NCBI GenBank assembly: GCA_963585895.1
Contig: OY757939.1
Location: 36,402,332 to 36,466,331, forward strand
Length of the DNA: 64,000 bases
DNA from: Sepioteuthis lessoniana
Lineage: Eukaryota > Mollusca > Cephalopoda > Myopsida > Loliginidae
Direction of reading: 5' to 3'
Both the position numbers and the translations under genes were made by a program. Positions 21,061 to 32,214 of the stretch are shown piece by piece; within the stretch, counting starts at the first letter, position 1; each line of letters begins with the position of its first letter. Below the pieces are notes generated by a model. That model made no database searches. It had not been told where the DNA came from and worked only from the letters and a program-made list of their open reading frames with translations.

Positions 21061-21324
21061 GGTTGGTTGTAGGTTATTTGTCGCCAAATACCTTTTTATA
21101 CAAATAATCAGTTCTATTTCAAACAATTCTGTTCAGTATGAGTAGAGTTTAATTATCAAAAACATTTCTATTTCAAGCTATTCAGTTTAGTATAAGTAAA
21201 TATTTTGTTCACACAAAATTAAATGTCAAAACAGTTCTATTTCAAATCATTCAGTTTAGCATAAGTACGCAGTTTAAATATCAAAACAGTTCTATTTCAA
21301 GTAATTCAGTTTAGCATAAGTACG
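21061..21324 (-). repeat. LSTR retroposon, head missing
   Basis: Tail (GGTTGGTTGTAGG) and several 55-bp body units (TTCTATTTCAAACAATTCTG). The head is replaced by the next LSTR at 21331. Confidence 0.78.
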
Positions 21325-21330
21325 GTTGAT

Positions 21331-21797
21331 TTGTTGGTTGTTTGGGTTTCATGGCATATCAACCTTTGTAAGTTATTTAAAGCCAAACGCATTTTTATAC
21401 AAATAAACAATTCCAAGTATGAGTATAGATTTTGTTTACACACAGTTAAATGTCAAAACAATTCTATTACAAACAATTCAGTTTAGCATAAGTACACATT
21501 TTACATGTCAAAACAGTTCTATTTCAAGTTGTTCAGTTTAGTATAAGTACACAGTTTAGTTCTATTTAACCCTTAGATAGAACCCTATCAGTTGTTACCA
21601 CTTCGCGCCCGAGTGGACCTGGGAGTGATGGCAATGAAGAAGTAATCCGCATTCCCCAAAGCTCTAGCATCACTGGAACCTCACCATCAGATTGTTTAGT
21701 GTCATATCCAGGACACCTGTTAGTGTGTCGGGGGGGGGGGGTCTTAGCCTTCAGTAGAGATGCCGTCGGTTTATTTTACAGTTCTAGTCGACTGGCC
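21331..21797 (-). repeat. LSTR retroposon
   Basis: Minus-strand copy, complete from tail to head (CTAGTCGACTGGCC). The head has G10 at 21730. It abuts the body of the preceding copy and may have inserted into it. Confidence 0.85.
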
Positions 21798-22044
21798 AAG
21801 ACATCTGCCCGCAATAAGTATTTGGTATAACAATAAGTAAGATGATATATTTCATTGTTTATTTTGGATATATCTGATCTTATAAAATCGAAATGATCTC
21901 AAGATTTTCTTTTTATCAACGTCGAATTTATTATCAAACTTGATTATTTTCTCATTTGAATTGAGATTATACCCTGAACACCATCGAAAACGATGTTTCA
22001 ATCAATCAAACTAATTTTATTTTCTCTTTGGAAACAACCTTTTG

Positions 22045-22155
22045 GACACCTTGCATGGTGTAACCGCTTGCAAGCTAAGTACGCAAACCTATGGGTAGTG
22101 AGTTCAAGTTTGACTGGGTGCTCTATTCGTTTGTTTTTGTGCCGGACTAATTAAG
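22045..22155 (+). mobile_element. tRNA-derived SINE, group 3
   Basis: TTGCATGGTGTAACCGCTTG (A-box region) and GTGAGTTCAAGTTTGACTGG (B-box region) are followed by GGTGCTCTATTCG and a short GTGCCGGAC 3' part. Truncated. Confidence 0.65.
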
Positions 22156-22164
22156 AATAGTTAC

Positions 22165-22832
22165 TTGGAGCTATAATTGTTTATTAAGTATTCTCATTAT
22201 TAGTTACATAAAACCATATAACTGTGTAACCAAATGACCATTATTAATTATTATTAACTAGAAATAATTACTTGAAACCATATAATTATTAGTATTAGAA
22301 AGGTCGGTTGGTTGGCTAGGTTTTATGGCATATAAACCATTGTTGGCTATTCAATACCAAATCCATTATTATACATATGAACAGTTCTATTTCAAACAAT
22401 CCAGTTTAGTATAAGAATAGTTTTTTTGTTTACACACAGTTAAATGTCAAAAAAGTTCTATTTCAAAATTCCAGTTTAGCATACAAAAACAGTTCTATTT
22501 CAAGCAATTCAGTTTACCATAAGTACATAGTTAAGTTCTATTTAACCCATAAATAGGACCCTGTCAGGTGCTACCGATCCGTGTCAGAGTGATCCTGGGA
22601 GCGATGGTAATAAAGGAGTAATCTGCATTTCCCAAAGCTCCAGCATTACTAGAACCTCACCATCAGATTGTTTAGTGTCATATCCTGGACACTAGTTTAG
22701 GGGTGGGGAGAGTCTTACCTCTCTGCAGAGATGCAGATGGTATATTCTACAGCCCCAGCCGACTGGGCCAAGTATTAGATAGGAATACCTGAAACCATAC
22801 AACAGTGTGCAAATTATTTGTATTAAATATAT
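22165..22832. repeat. 48-bp array split by an LSTR
   Basis: Units with TACTTGAAACCATATAA occur at 22165-22299 and resume at 22771-22832. The two parts belong to one array that the LSTR at 22300-22770 interrupted. Confidence 0.65.
22300..22770 (-). repeat. LSTR retroposon with 9-bp duplication
   Basis: AGTATTAGA flanks both sides (22291-22299 and 22771-22779). Tail GGTTGGTTGG, body units and full head ending CAGCCGACTGGGCCA. Confidence 0.87.
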
Positions 22833-22839
22833 TATATAG

Positions 22840-22995
22840 AGGGGATCACCATGGCCTTGTGGAAAACGTGTTGGATTCCAACATCGGAGTAAGCGAGTTC
22901 TAACTCCAGTCGAGATATTATGTTCAATCTCGGACAAATACTCTTAACAAAGAGTATGAATCCTTTATCACCCCAGCTCTGAGTTAAACTGTATC
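22840..22995 (+). mobile_element. tRNA-derived SINE, group 1, 5' part
   Basis: Head and body up to GAGTTAAACTGTATC. The SINE continues at 23556-23625 (TTCTATAGGGATGGCTTTGA to TTGCTATTAGACAAAGAAGC). The two parts are separated by an LSTR insertion. Confidence 0.82.
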
Positions 22996-23555
22996 TGGCC
23001 CAGTCGGCTGGGGCTGCAGAATACACTGACTGCTTCTCTGCAGAGGTTAGAAACCTCTCTCCTACGACTGTCCTGGATATGATAGCAAGCAATCAGATGG
23101 TGAGGCTCCAGCAATGCTGGAGCTTTGGGAAATGCAGAGTACCCCTTCAATGCCATCACTCCCAGGTCCAGTTTGGCTCAAAGTGATATCATCTGCTAGG
23201 GTCCTATATATGGGTTAAATAGAATCGTTTGACATTTAAACTGAGTGAAAACAAATGACTTATGCTAAACTAAATTATTTTGACATTAAAACTATGTACT
23301 TATGCAAAACTGAATTGTTTGAAATAGAACTGTTTTGACATTTTGCTAAACAGAATTGTTTGAAATAGAATTGTTTTGACATTTAAACTGAGTACTTTTG
23401 CTAAACGGAGTTGTTTGAAATAGAACTGTTTTGATATTTAAAATCTGTGCTTATGCTAAACTGAATTGTTTGACATAGAACTGTTTATTTTTATAAAAAT
23501 GGATTGGGCATCAAATGACATACAATGGTTGATATGCCATAAAACTAAGCGAAAC
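22996..23555 (+). repeat. LSTR retroposon nested in a SINE
   Basis: Starts TGGCCCAGTCGGCTGGGG and ends GATATGCCATAAAACTAAGC. It splits a group-1 SINE, which confirms both element boundaries. No clear duplication; a few SINE bases are missing at the join. Together with the minus-strand LSTR at 22300-22770 it forms a head-to-head inverted pair. Confidence 0.87.
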
Positions 23556-23625
23556 TAAAATTCTTCTATAGGGATGGCTTTGATATCAAATAACCTACGA
23601 AGATTGGTTTGCTATTAGACAAAGA
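23556..23625 (+). mobile_element. tRNA-derived SINE, group 1, 3' part
   Basis: Continuation of the SINE begun at 22840, with GGATGGCTTTGA, TCAAATAACCTACGAAGATT and the ACAAAGAAGCC end. Confidence 0.8.
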
Positions 23626-23829
23626 AGCCAAACTTTGATATAATCCAACTGTGTGCAAAATCTCTTAAAAATACTACAAAAATATAAATGTGAATAGATG
23701 CAATTCCCAAATGTTTTGGCGCAAAATAACCTAAAACGGTTTGATATGTCTAAATGATTGAACGAAATATTGGTTAACCTGGTTAAGAATTTAATATACA
23801 ATTGTTATTCTTCATGTATTTTCACTACA

Positions 23830-24660
23830 TTGTGAAAAGAAACAATACAGAAGAATCTAAATAAATTGTCATATTGGGAAGATAATTGGAAATTAAGATT
23901 TAATATTGAAAAATGTAAAGTACTTCATATTGGATCAAAAAAAAACATTAAAGTTGAATATAAATTAAGCAACAGGTAAATCAAAAAAGTAAATAAATGT
24001 AATCTAGAAGTTGGTTTTGATGATACATTTAAAGCTACAATCAGATTTTTTTCTATTGCATCAAGGGCAAATTTAATAATTTTTTGGGCGGTCAGAAATT
24101 TTATTTCCAAGGAGGTAAATGTTTTAAAAAATCTATAGAACCTTAATAAGACCTCATATAGAATATTGTACTCGAGCTGGGACTCCGTTGTCAAGACATG
24201 GAAATTGGAGTGTAATATTGAGATTTGGAGGGTATGCAAAAAGGAGTGACAAAATAATAAAAAAGTAAAAGATTACAGTTATAGGGAGAGATTAAAGAAA
24301 TTAGGATTAACAACTTTACTACTAAGAGGAATGGGAGGTAATCTAATTGAAACTTTCGAAATAATTAAATGAATTTCTAATTATGGTAGACACTTTTTTG
24401 ATATTTCTTTTTGAACTGGGAATTTTCTGTCAAGGCAGATTAATAAAACTAAGTCTATTAACCAATTGAACTTTTTGTAAATAGAGTTATAAATTTTTGG
24501 AACAAATTGCCGAATCAGATAGAAAATAGCAACTGTGTAGAAAATTTTCAGTTTAAATTTGATGATTTTAGAAAAAATGGCAAGAAAAAGAATTTAAGAG
24601 TGCATTTTTGGGAACTGTCAGGTGAATTACTTTACAGAATTTGATCTGTATATAAATATT
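23830..24660 (+). pseudogene. Non-LTR reverse transcriptase C-terminus, CR1/jockey-like
   Basis: Pieces in all three plus frames read LSYWEDNWKLRFNIEKCKVL then HIG (end of the polymerase palm/thumb), YRERLKKLGLTTLLLRGMGG, NYGRHFFDIS, LSRQINKTKSINQLNF, VINFWNKLPNQIENSNCVEN (with frame shifts) and FDDFRKNGKKKNLRVHFWEL. This is the standard C-terminal order of many invertebrate non-LTR reverse transcriptases. Several stops and frameshifts; inactive. Confidence 0.82.
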
Positions 24661-24807
24661 GTTTTAATATCGTACATGTTCTGTGCTAAGATTCTTTTAA
24701 AAAATTAAGGTTGACAAGGGAACATAGTAAAAAATGGAAATTACCAAGGAGGCATAAGAAAGACACAAACACGCAAACAAATAATAATAATAATAATAAT
24801 AATAATA

Positions 24808-25612
24808 ATTGAGAAAATCTCACATGAAAAGACATTCACACGACTAGGAAAAGGAAACTTTAAGAGAGAAACTAAATCTCTTCTAATAGCAGCACAAAAC
24901 AACGCCTCGAGAATCAACTATATTGAAGCAAAAATAGATCAAACGTAACAGAATTTTAAGTGCAGCCTATGTGGTGATAGCGACGAAATCATTAATCACA
25001 TTATAAGCGAATGCAGTAAATTTGTGTAAGAAGAGTACAAGACTAGATACGACTGGGTGGGAAGGTGATACACCGGGAATTATGCAAGAAACTGAAATCT
25101 GACCATACTACCAAATGGTATGTGTATAAACTAGTATCCGTTCTGGAGAATGAGACTCACAAAATTCTCTGGGATTTTGAGATACAAACAGATCACCTAA
25201 TCCCGGCCAGACGACCAGACCTAGTGATAGTAAACAAGAAAAAAAAAAAAAAAAAAAGAAAAAGAAAAAAAGGAGAACTTGCCGAATAATGTATTTCGTC
25301 ATTGAGTAAAAATTACAGAAAATGAAAAGAGACAAGAACTTAGACCTTGCCGGAGAACAAAAAACTATGGAACATGAAGGTGATGGTGATACCAATTGTT
25401 ATTGGAGCAGGTGGAACGATCCCCAAACCTTTGATAAGGGAGTTGGAAGAGTGAGAGATCGGCGGACGAGCTGAGTTCATCCAAAATACAGTATTGTCGA
25501 GGTCGGTCAAAATACTGAGAAGAGTCCTGGAGACCAGAGGAGACTTGCTATAACTCAGACTCCAGTGAAAGACCATCAGCAAACGCTGGTGAGAAAAACT
25601 CGCAAGGAGTAT
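24808..25612 (+). pseudogene. REL-endonuclease LINE, 3' fragment E
   Basis: Directly follows (AAT)n at 24781-24810. Contains an intact-looking CCHC knuckle, CSLCGDSDEIINHIISEC (24962-25015). Then REYKTRYDWV-like sequence, an ORF from 25065 with HRELCKKLKSDHTTKWYVYK, WDFEIQTDHLIPARRPDLVI and VNKKK, where codons between PD and D have expanded into an A-rich run (25238-25270). It ends with the family 3' end at 25590. Catalytic PD present; downstream Asp region frameshifted. Confidence 0.87.
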
Positions 25613-25649
25613 TATGATTTTATATAATTTAAATTGACAAGTTCGCGTT

Positions 25650-25868
25650 TTTGTTTTAATGGCATATCATCCTTCGCGGGTTATTTAAAGTCATCTTTGT
25701 AGATAAACAGTTGTGATTCTATTTAATTCAAAGTTGGGGAGAATGAGGGGATACATACCTCTCCTAAGGGTATTATTCTAAAAGTGAACGTAATAGTGCG
25801 ACTGGAGTTTGAACTCACTAACCATGTTGTCACAGATTAGGAAGTTAGCCATTATACCACGGGAACTT
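25650..25868 (-). mobile_element. tRNA-derived SINE, group 1
   Basis: Minus-strand copy: tail complement TTTTAATGGCATATCATCC at the left, then the body, then GAGTTTGAACTCACTAACC (B box) and the TATACCACGGGAAC head at the right. Confidence 0.78.
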
Positions 25869-25929
25869 TTCCTAATTTGAAAAACTCTTTACGTTAAATT
25901 ATAGAAAGAGAAAATGACTCTATGACGTC

Positions 25930-26215
25930 GGATTAAGACATCTCCCATGTATGAGTCAAATAGAACAGTTCAATCATTTACAAAGGGTTATTATTATCAT
26001 TAGTTATTTGAAACAATAAAACTGAATGCAAATTGTTTGTATTTGATAGGAATACTTGATAAATAGAATGACTAATGTTAAATAGCAATAATTATAACTA
26101 TTTAACTGTGTGCAAACAAATCATTAATATTAAATAGAATAATTAGTGTTAGATAGCAATACTTGAAACCATTTAACTCTATGCAAACTAATGAGTTCTA
26201 ACGGCTCGAGTAAAA
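25930..26215 (+). repeat. LSTR fragment, 48-bp body type
   Basis: ATGTATGAGTCAAATAGAAC followed by degenerate 48-bp units (AATAC TTGA, ACTGTGTGCAAA). Head and tail are missing. Confidence 0.55.
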
Positions 26216-26272
26216 ATAAAGTTTACTGTAAACTATTTGCCTACGGACTATATATATATATATATATATACA

Positions 26273-27173
26273 CGAGGATCATTAAATAAGTTTCCAAACT
26301 TTTTTCGTATGGGCACTTTTATTGATACTACACACAGGAAACTCTAGTCCCCTTCGAAGTAATCTCCTCCAGCTGCAATGCACTTGTTGTACCGTTCCAA
26401 CCACCACTGGAAGGCCCCATGGAAGTCCTCTTGTGTGAGTGTGTCAATGACCTTCGTCGCAGACTCTTTCATCTCCTCAATTGTCTCATAACGACAGCCT
26501 TTGAGCCTAGGGAATAACCAAAAGTCACAGAGACCAACGTCTGGACTATAGGGAGGGTGAGGAACTGTGTTGATGCCCATCTTGGTCAAATAGTCTGTGA
26601 AAAGGATGGAGTTGTGGACTGGTGCATTGTCCTGGTGAAAATGCCACTGACCCGATTTGAAGAGTGCTGACCTCTTCCGACGGAATCTCTTCCTGGACTC
26701 CCTTAAAACCTCAACATAGTAACCCTAACCCTAACCCTTTGGTCAATCAACTCTAGCCTATTGAGTTCCTTACTCCTCCCGCACCTCTCATCATCCCTCA
26801 CAGACTCGCCGCCCTCCTTGAATCTCTTATGCCACTCAAAAACTGATGCTCGATTCATGCAAGATGGTCGAAAAGCAGTCTGAAGTATTCCATACGTTTC
26901 TGTGGTATTTTTTTCCAAGTTTAAAACAGAATTTTATTGCATATCGTTCTTCTAAAGTGTCCTGACGTCCAGATTGCATTTTTGGAAATCACCAGCAGTG
27001 ACAATCAGGCTTTAGTAGGGTGTATTCCAATTGCTGCTGTAGCTGTTCATTTGAAGCTGAAATCATAAAAATTGGTCAGTCATCTCATAGCAATAACATA
27101 CTGAATTTTCAAGAATCTACGACAATTTTAAATGCCTGTACAAAAAAGTCAGGAAACCTATTGTGGGCACCAC

Positions 27174-27174
<1 letters not shown>
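26273..27174 (-). mobile_element. Internally deleted mariner, copy 2
   Basis: 902 bp with the same inverted repeats and TA flanks as copy 1. The N-terminal part (about 26930-26700) has FEWHKRFKEGGESVRDDERC. The C-terminal part (26344-26700) has HQDNAPVHNSILFTDYL, PPYSPDVGLCDFWLFPRL and YFEGD. The central section is missing with the same junction, here AACCCTAACCCTAACCC on plus. Second and third catalytic Asp are visible; the first is deleted. Confidence 0.9.

Positions 27175-27212
<38 letters not shown>
27175..27212. repeat. TA microsatellite
   Basis: (TA)n at the outer end of mariner copy 2, followed by an LSTR tail fragment (27213-27262). Confidence 0.95.
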
Positions 27213-27213
<1 letters not shown>

Positions 27214-27262
27214 CAGGATTTGGCATTAAATAACCCTCAAGGATTGATATGCCATAAAACAG
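27213..27262 (+). repeat. LSTR tail fragment
   Basis: GGATTTGGCATTAAATAACC then GATTGATATGCCATAAAAC; only the 3' end remains. Confidence 0.7.
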
Positions 27263-27647
27263 TAAGCAACATATATTTGAATTTGCCTTATTCCATATTC
27301 CGTGTCATCCCCAAAGCCAATATAAATTTGGTACAGATTTAAACTTTCTTTGATCGACAAAACTTTATAATCTAATAAGTTTTAATCTAAAGATTAAAGT
27401 GCTCGTAGCTCATTTCCACTCACACTGAGATCTTCCAATTTACATTTCTTCTATTAATTCAATTTTTGGAAGATACCGTGTAAGCATACGCATATTATTA
27501 CATTGTAAGTATACGCATATTATTATCAAACCTGTTTGAAATGATTTATAAATTGAATTATTAAATTTGAATAACAATAAATAATATACCGATATTTCTT
27601 CTCAATCTATTAATACAAAAGACGCTTAGAAATGTTGCGCTCATAAG
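27263..27647. other. No recognised feature
   Basis: AT-rich sequence with a short direct repeat (AAGCATACGCATATTATTA-like) at 27482-27525. Confidence 0.4.
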
Positions 27648-27915
27648 AAGGTAGCTCTGAAAGTAATGACAACTATTTTATTCTGTTGGTGGTATGAATA
27701 TTGAGGTTGAACTTTCCTGACAATAATCCATTACTGCAGTCTTTAAAAAAATCCACCCTTTGACATCCATCGACGATTGCTAAACATTTATAGAGACGAA
27801 ACAGTGAATATGAGCACAGATAGACATTGGATAATGCATTTCACAGTGGCGACAGTGATGTGAATGATAAGCCATGTTCAACTCTTTTGTAATAATTGGA
27901 CCGGTGAAATATAGA
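27648..27915 (+). pseudogene. Possible mariner transposase N-terminal scrap
   Basis: A GGTAGCTCTGAAAGTAATGA end resembles a mariner inverted repeat. Downstream (about 27845-27885) one frame reads SGDSDVNDKPCSTL, similar to the linker of some mariner transposases, after a WIMHF-like piece in another frame. Too decayed to be sure. Confidence 0.35.
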
Positions 27916-28075
27916 TTACGGGGATAAAATTTTCCGGGCCACAGCACTGCCATTGCTACTGCAAAATACTGGCGCAGATCTTTATGACTATGGGCTCATC
28001 GCTGGTGAGAATTGTTACATAATTAAGAATGATAATTGATTATATCAGTAAATTATTTTATTTGTAGTGATGGAT

Positions 28076-28696
28076 TGTAAGTTAGCTAAAAACTTTGAAT
28101 GGAAGCGTTGGTCGTATGCGAAGAACATATGGTACACTTGTCCCACGTGTTGCAGGCTATTGGACGACAGTCGGCTTGTTATAACGGGAGTTCTGTTTTG
28201 AAATCACGGTTGAAGGTCGGATATTAAAAAGTAAACATTCTGTCACCTGACTAAGCATAAGATTAATTTAAATTAAATAAAGGTTAATGACACATGTTTT
28301 TATATCATTAGAAGATGGAATAATTAAGAGATATTATATAAGCAATAGATTTTTGGAAGTAAAAGTGAGTTGGGCAGTCGAGTTGGGAGTTCAGAGGCAG
28401 AGACAGAGACGGTCGGTTGAATTCAGAGTCCTTTAGGGTGAATGGACGAGCGGAGTGAAGGAATTGAAGTCGGGTGTTTTTGTTCGTTTACCACCCCTGG
28501 ATCTCATTACGTTTCTATGTAACGACAGTATATCTTCCATTCTGTCTTCCTCTCTCGTTTAGTACCTGACTATAAGGAAAACCAAAATGGTAATAAACTT
28601 TACGTATTCAAAAAAGCAACGGGTCCGTATTGTATTTGAGAAGTGTAACGCTTATTGATGTTCGGGATAGTGCTGGCTCGGTGAGGCGGCATTACA
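28076..28696 (+). mobile_element. Candidate solo LTR
   Basis: A 621-bp block starting TGTAAG and ending ATTACA. It has TATATAAG near 28336 and AATAAAC near 28591, spaced as in an LTR. Only a 3-bp GAT repeat flanks it, so the ends are uncertain. Confidence 0.4.
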
Positions 28697-28786
28697 GATT
28701 GCCTAGCCAGTGGTGGTAATTGTGTAGCGTTTTGTAGCAGAAAACTTGCTCTATCCGACGGTGTTATTTTGTTTCGGTAGTTATGG

Positions 28787-28911
28787 AAACTGCGTACTTA
28801 TGCTATACTGAACTGTTTGAAATAGAACTGTTTCTATGTATTAGAATGGATTTGGCATTAAATAACCTACAATGGTTGATATGCTCTAGACCAAACCAAA
28901 CCAAACCAAAC
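28787..28911 (+). repeat. LSTR 3' end
   Basis: One body unit and the tail with (CCAAA)n; 5'-truncated. Confidence 0.78.
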
Positions 28912-29055
28912 TAGAGGTATTATTTTCGAAATACTTTTTGTATCATAACAAAAAGAAGATCCCCTTCACATAATCTTCTGAGGGTCCTAAAAGTTCAGTC
29001 AGCTTATTAAATGGAAATAAAGTATATTCTAAAAATATACACGACACTAACAGAC

Positions 29056-29260
29056 AACAGCTTAGAATACACCGACTGCATCCTTTGCAGGGCGGTAAGA
29101 CCCACCTCTAAAAAGAGGGCATATGTATGATATTAAACTGCAGCAGATGGTGAGGCTCCAGTTTTGGTACTTTGGTGACAGTGGAGTTGCCTCTCATTGT
29201 AATTACTTCCAGGTTCACTCTGACCCGGGGTAGTAGTATTCTGTTATGCTTAAAAAAAAC
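29056..29260 (+). repeat. LSTR head
   Basis: AGAATACACCGACTGCATCC to CTCTGACCCGGGGTAG. Joined to the 48-bp array that follows; together they form a 48-bp-body version of the element. Confidence 0.7.
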
Positions 29261-29264
29261 TGTT

Positions 29265-29960
29265 TGAAATATATTATTAGATAAGACCATTGGATACCGT
29301 ATAAGTGTATGTAAATTATTTGCATTAAGAATAGTTACTAACGGCGTATAATTGTTAACTAAGTATAATAATACTTAGTAAACAATGATACTTGAAATCA
29401 TGACAGGGTAAACAAATGATTATTATTGAATAGGAATTATTACTTGGAACTATAAACTGTGCAAACTATTTGGATTAGATAGGAATACTTGAAATCATAT
29501 AACTGTGTGCAAATTATTTGTATTAGATAAGAATTCTTGAAACCATGTAATTGTGTGCAAATTATCATTGTATTAAATAAGAATACTTGAAACCATACAA
29601 CCGTGTGCAAATTATTTGTATTAGATAGGAATACCTGAAACCATAGAACTGTGTGCAAATTATTTGTATTAGATAGGAATACCTGAAACCATAGAACTGT
29701 GTGCAAATTATTTGTATTAGATAAAATACTTGAAACCATACAGCCGTGTGCAAATTATTTGTATAAGAGGGGAATACTTGAAACCATAGAACTCTGTGCA
29801 AATTATTTGTATTTGATAAGAATACTTGAAACCATACTACTGTGTGCAAATTATTTGTATTAGATAGGAATACTTGAAACCATACAACTTTGTGCAAATA
29901 ATTTGTATTAGATAAGAATACTTGATATCATATAATTGTGCAACCAAATACTTATTACAG
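29265..29960 (+). repeat. 48-bp tandem array
   Basis: About ten well-kept units at 29440-29940 containing CTGTGTGCAAATTATTTGTA and TTAGATAGGAATACTTGAAA; degenerate units precede them. Because 48 is divisible by three, frames stay open through the array (99 and 110 codons, 16-residue repeats). That is a length effect, not evidence of coding. The same unit is the body of some LSTR copies. Confidence 0.88.
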
Positions 29961-31043
29961 ATAAATAAAAATGCTCTCTGAGTTACAAAGAAATAAAAAG
30001 ATTGACAAAATTTGCTTTCTTCTTCTTCTTTAGAATTTGAATAAGTGAATTAGAAACCCTATTCGGAGACGTTCTGTCAAATGGGTGCGAGTGATAGGTG
30101 ATGACCCCGAGATCAATTTGAAAACTTGTCTCTGATTCAGTACTCTTGTTCAGATAACCGAGTGGTTCAAGAGTTAAGAAAAATAGTTTGAAATTTAATC
30201 AGTTTGCTCAGAACTGTAGCTGAGAGGGGACGTTCATTTTCTGTCTATGGTTTCGGCACTTCTCGATTTTTGTTTAAGTCAGTAATGTAAGAGGAAAGGC
30301 GTCAAAGATAGATAAGTTAAGTGAGCACCAAAGGATTTAATCTTCTTTATTCATCTCAGCTAAGAGAAAAACGGGACACGATGAAAGATGGCGATAAGAG
30401 GAACGATTACCAGACGAGGAAAAAAGGTGGCGAACACTGTCTTGGTTCGCTAATACAAAAATTCATTCGCTACTTCACGTCTTAGTTGTCGTCGAGAAGA
30501 TAGAAGCGGAGTATGAAAAATGAGTCTACCGTTTTAGCTAGACAGAGAGAAATATAATATCGTGAGGAGAGAGAGAGAGAGAGAGAGAGAGCAAATTCAT
30601 TATCTTTCTCGTTTTCTTTTGTAGTTCTCGCACGTGCTTGCTCGCTGTTGCATCTTCATGGCTTGGCTCCGGATGTGGCACTCATTAGCAGAACTCACCC
30701 AAAATGGATGCTGAAATTTTCGGCCGTTTTCATATCGTCTCCATATGACTCTCTTTTCCTATTTTCTATCCCGTGTCTCCAACCTAACGGCTTTTCCGTT
30801 TAATTTTCTTTCAGCCAATCGCAGCCAGCGGCCGATTTGCAATTGATATATTTCTATTTTTAACCCGGACGTCTGCTACAATCCCGACCTAGACTTGGAG
30901 ACCCTTCATAGCCTTTCTCTCTCCCACTGCCTCGAATCTCTCTCTCATATATGTCCTTAGTTTTTATGTAATCGATCAGTAAATCTTGCCAGGAAACAAC
31001 TTATGACTAGAACAATAACCCAGCGTTCCTAAAATATATTACA

Positions 31044-31059
<16 letters not shown>
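29961..31059. other. Mostly unrecognised DNA
   Basis: Contains a (GA)n at 30569-30591 and otherwise unique-looking, more GC-balanced sequence (30590-31000). No gene domain seen in any frame. Confidence 0.4.
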
Positions 31060-31088
<29 letters not shown>

Positions 31089-31101
31089 CTCCTTTACTAT
31101 C

Positions 31102-31314
31102 CCAGTTTGATGGCATATTAACTTTCTTGGGTTATTTAATGCCAAATCCATCCTTCTAGAAGAACAGTAGTGGTACTACCATAGTTGGAAGGATAAAGGG
31201 GTTCAAACCTTTCCCAAAGGTATTTGTCCGAAGCTGAACGTAATAGGACGACTAGAAGTCGAACTCGCTTACTACGATTTCACAGTCCAGTGCTTTAACC
31301 ATTACACTCACCTA
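31102..31314 (-). mobile_element. tRNA-derived SINE, group 1
   Basis: Minus strand: tail complement at the left, AGAACAGTAGTGGTACTACC, TTTCCCAAAGGTATTTGTCC, then the B box (AAGTCGAACTCGCTTACTAC) and the TTAACCATTACACTCACC head. Well preserved. Confidence 0.87.
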
Positions 31315-31319
31315 GTTCA

Positions 31320-31380
31320 GTTTTAGTTTTTATTTTGGTATTTACTAAATTTAGTTAAATCTGGCACAAGGTCTAAATGT
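31320..31380 (-). mobile_element. tRNA-derived SINE, group 3, 3' fragment
   Basis: TTTGGTATTTACTAAATTTA then GGCACAAGG is the complement of the group-3 3' end. Confidence 0.5.
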
Positions 31381-31517
31381 ATATATATGTTTGTGCGTGC
31401 GTATGTGTAGGTATATACTATTTCTTAATAATTATATATTTTGTATGAAAATACTTTGTATGAAATATCTATTTTGTATAGATGTGTATATCTGTGTTAT
31501 ATATATTTGTATATAGA

Positions 31518-31650
31518 CTCGGCGCCTCAGGTGGTGTAATGTTAGCAAGCTAGACAAGAAAATCTTCACAAATGAGTTCAAGTCTGATTGGGTGCCCCAT
31601 TTATTCGTCGTTGTGCCACATCTAAGCAAAAACGCTTTGTAAATCACTAT
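31518..31650 (+). mobile_element. tRNA-derived SINE, group 3
   Basis: GCGCCTCAGGTGGTGTAATG, GCAAGCTAGAC, AATGAGTTCAAGTCTGATTG (B box), GTTGTGCCACATCTAAGC and CTTTGTAAATCAC, about 130 bp. Copies at 53647 and 58200 share this order. Confidence 0.82.
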
Positions 31651-31662
31651 ATTTGTATACAT

Positions 31663-31703
<41 letters not shown>

Positions 31704-31734
31704 GCATTCTTTGCAAAAGATAGCAGTTTGAATC

Positions 31735-31795
31735 TTTAACTTGGTATTTATTAAGCTTGGCTTAGTCTGGCACAAGACTATAAGTGTAGGGCCTT
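31735..31795 (-). mobile_element. tRNA-derived SINE, group 3, 3' fragment
   Basis: TTGGTATTTATTAAGCTTGG then CTGGCACAAGAC is the complement of the group-3 3' part. Confidence 0.5.
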
Positions 31796-32214
31796 CAGCT
31801 AGTATCAGTATTACTACATTATTAAAGGTCAGCAAGATCGGTAACTTAACTCATGTTCTATATCAATTTAGTTGTAATAAAAAAAAATTTAACCGCGCAT
31901 GCGCAAGTTTCTGCAGATTTTGTTTTAGCAATTATAAAAATGTCTCCTTGATAGCAGTGACTGATGTAAAAGTGTCCAGTTGCATTTTCGAGTGTCCAAT
32001 TGCGTTTTTAAGAGGAAAAATTGAGTGATTAAATATGTTAAAAAAGGGGGAAATGTCCAGTTTTATAAAATGCAGAGAGGATTAAAATGATTTGAAATAA
32101 AAAGATACAAAGTTGAAAAAAGCAAACAAACAAAAAACCAGCAAACAAAACTTGTATTTCCTTATAGAATAAATAGACTTAAAAAGCAGCTTGCCTCCTT
32201 TCTCTCTTCTTCCT
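31796..32214. other. No recognised feature
   Basis: The 95-codon plus frame (31741-32028) starts inside the SINE fragment and has no recognisable domain. AT-rich. Confidence 0.4.

Noticed and set aside
26718-26738. Interstitial telomere (AACCCT repeats)
   Set aside because: It lies at a fixed point inside mariner copies and is only two to three repeats long.
29440-29897. Repeat protein with 16-residue units
   Set aside because: Product of a 48-bp tandem array; open in several frames because 48 is divisible by three.
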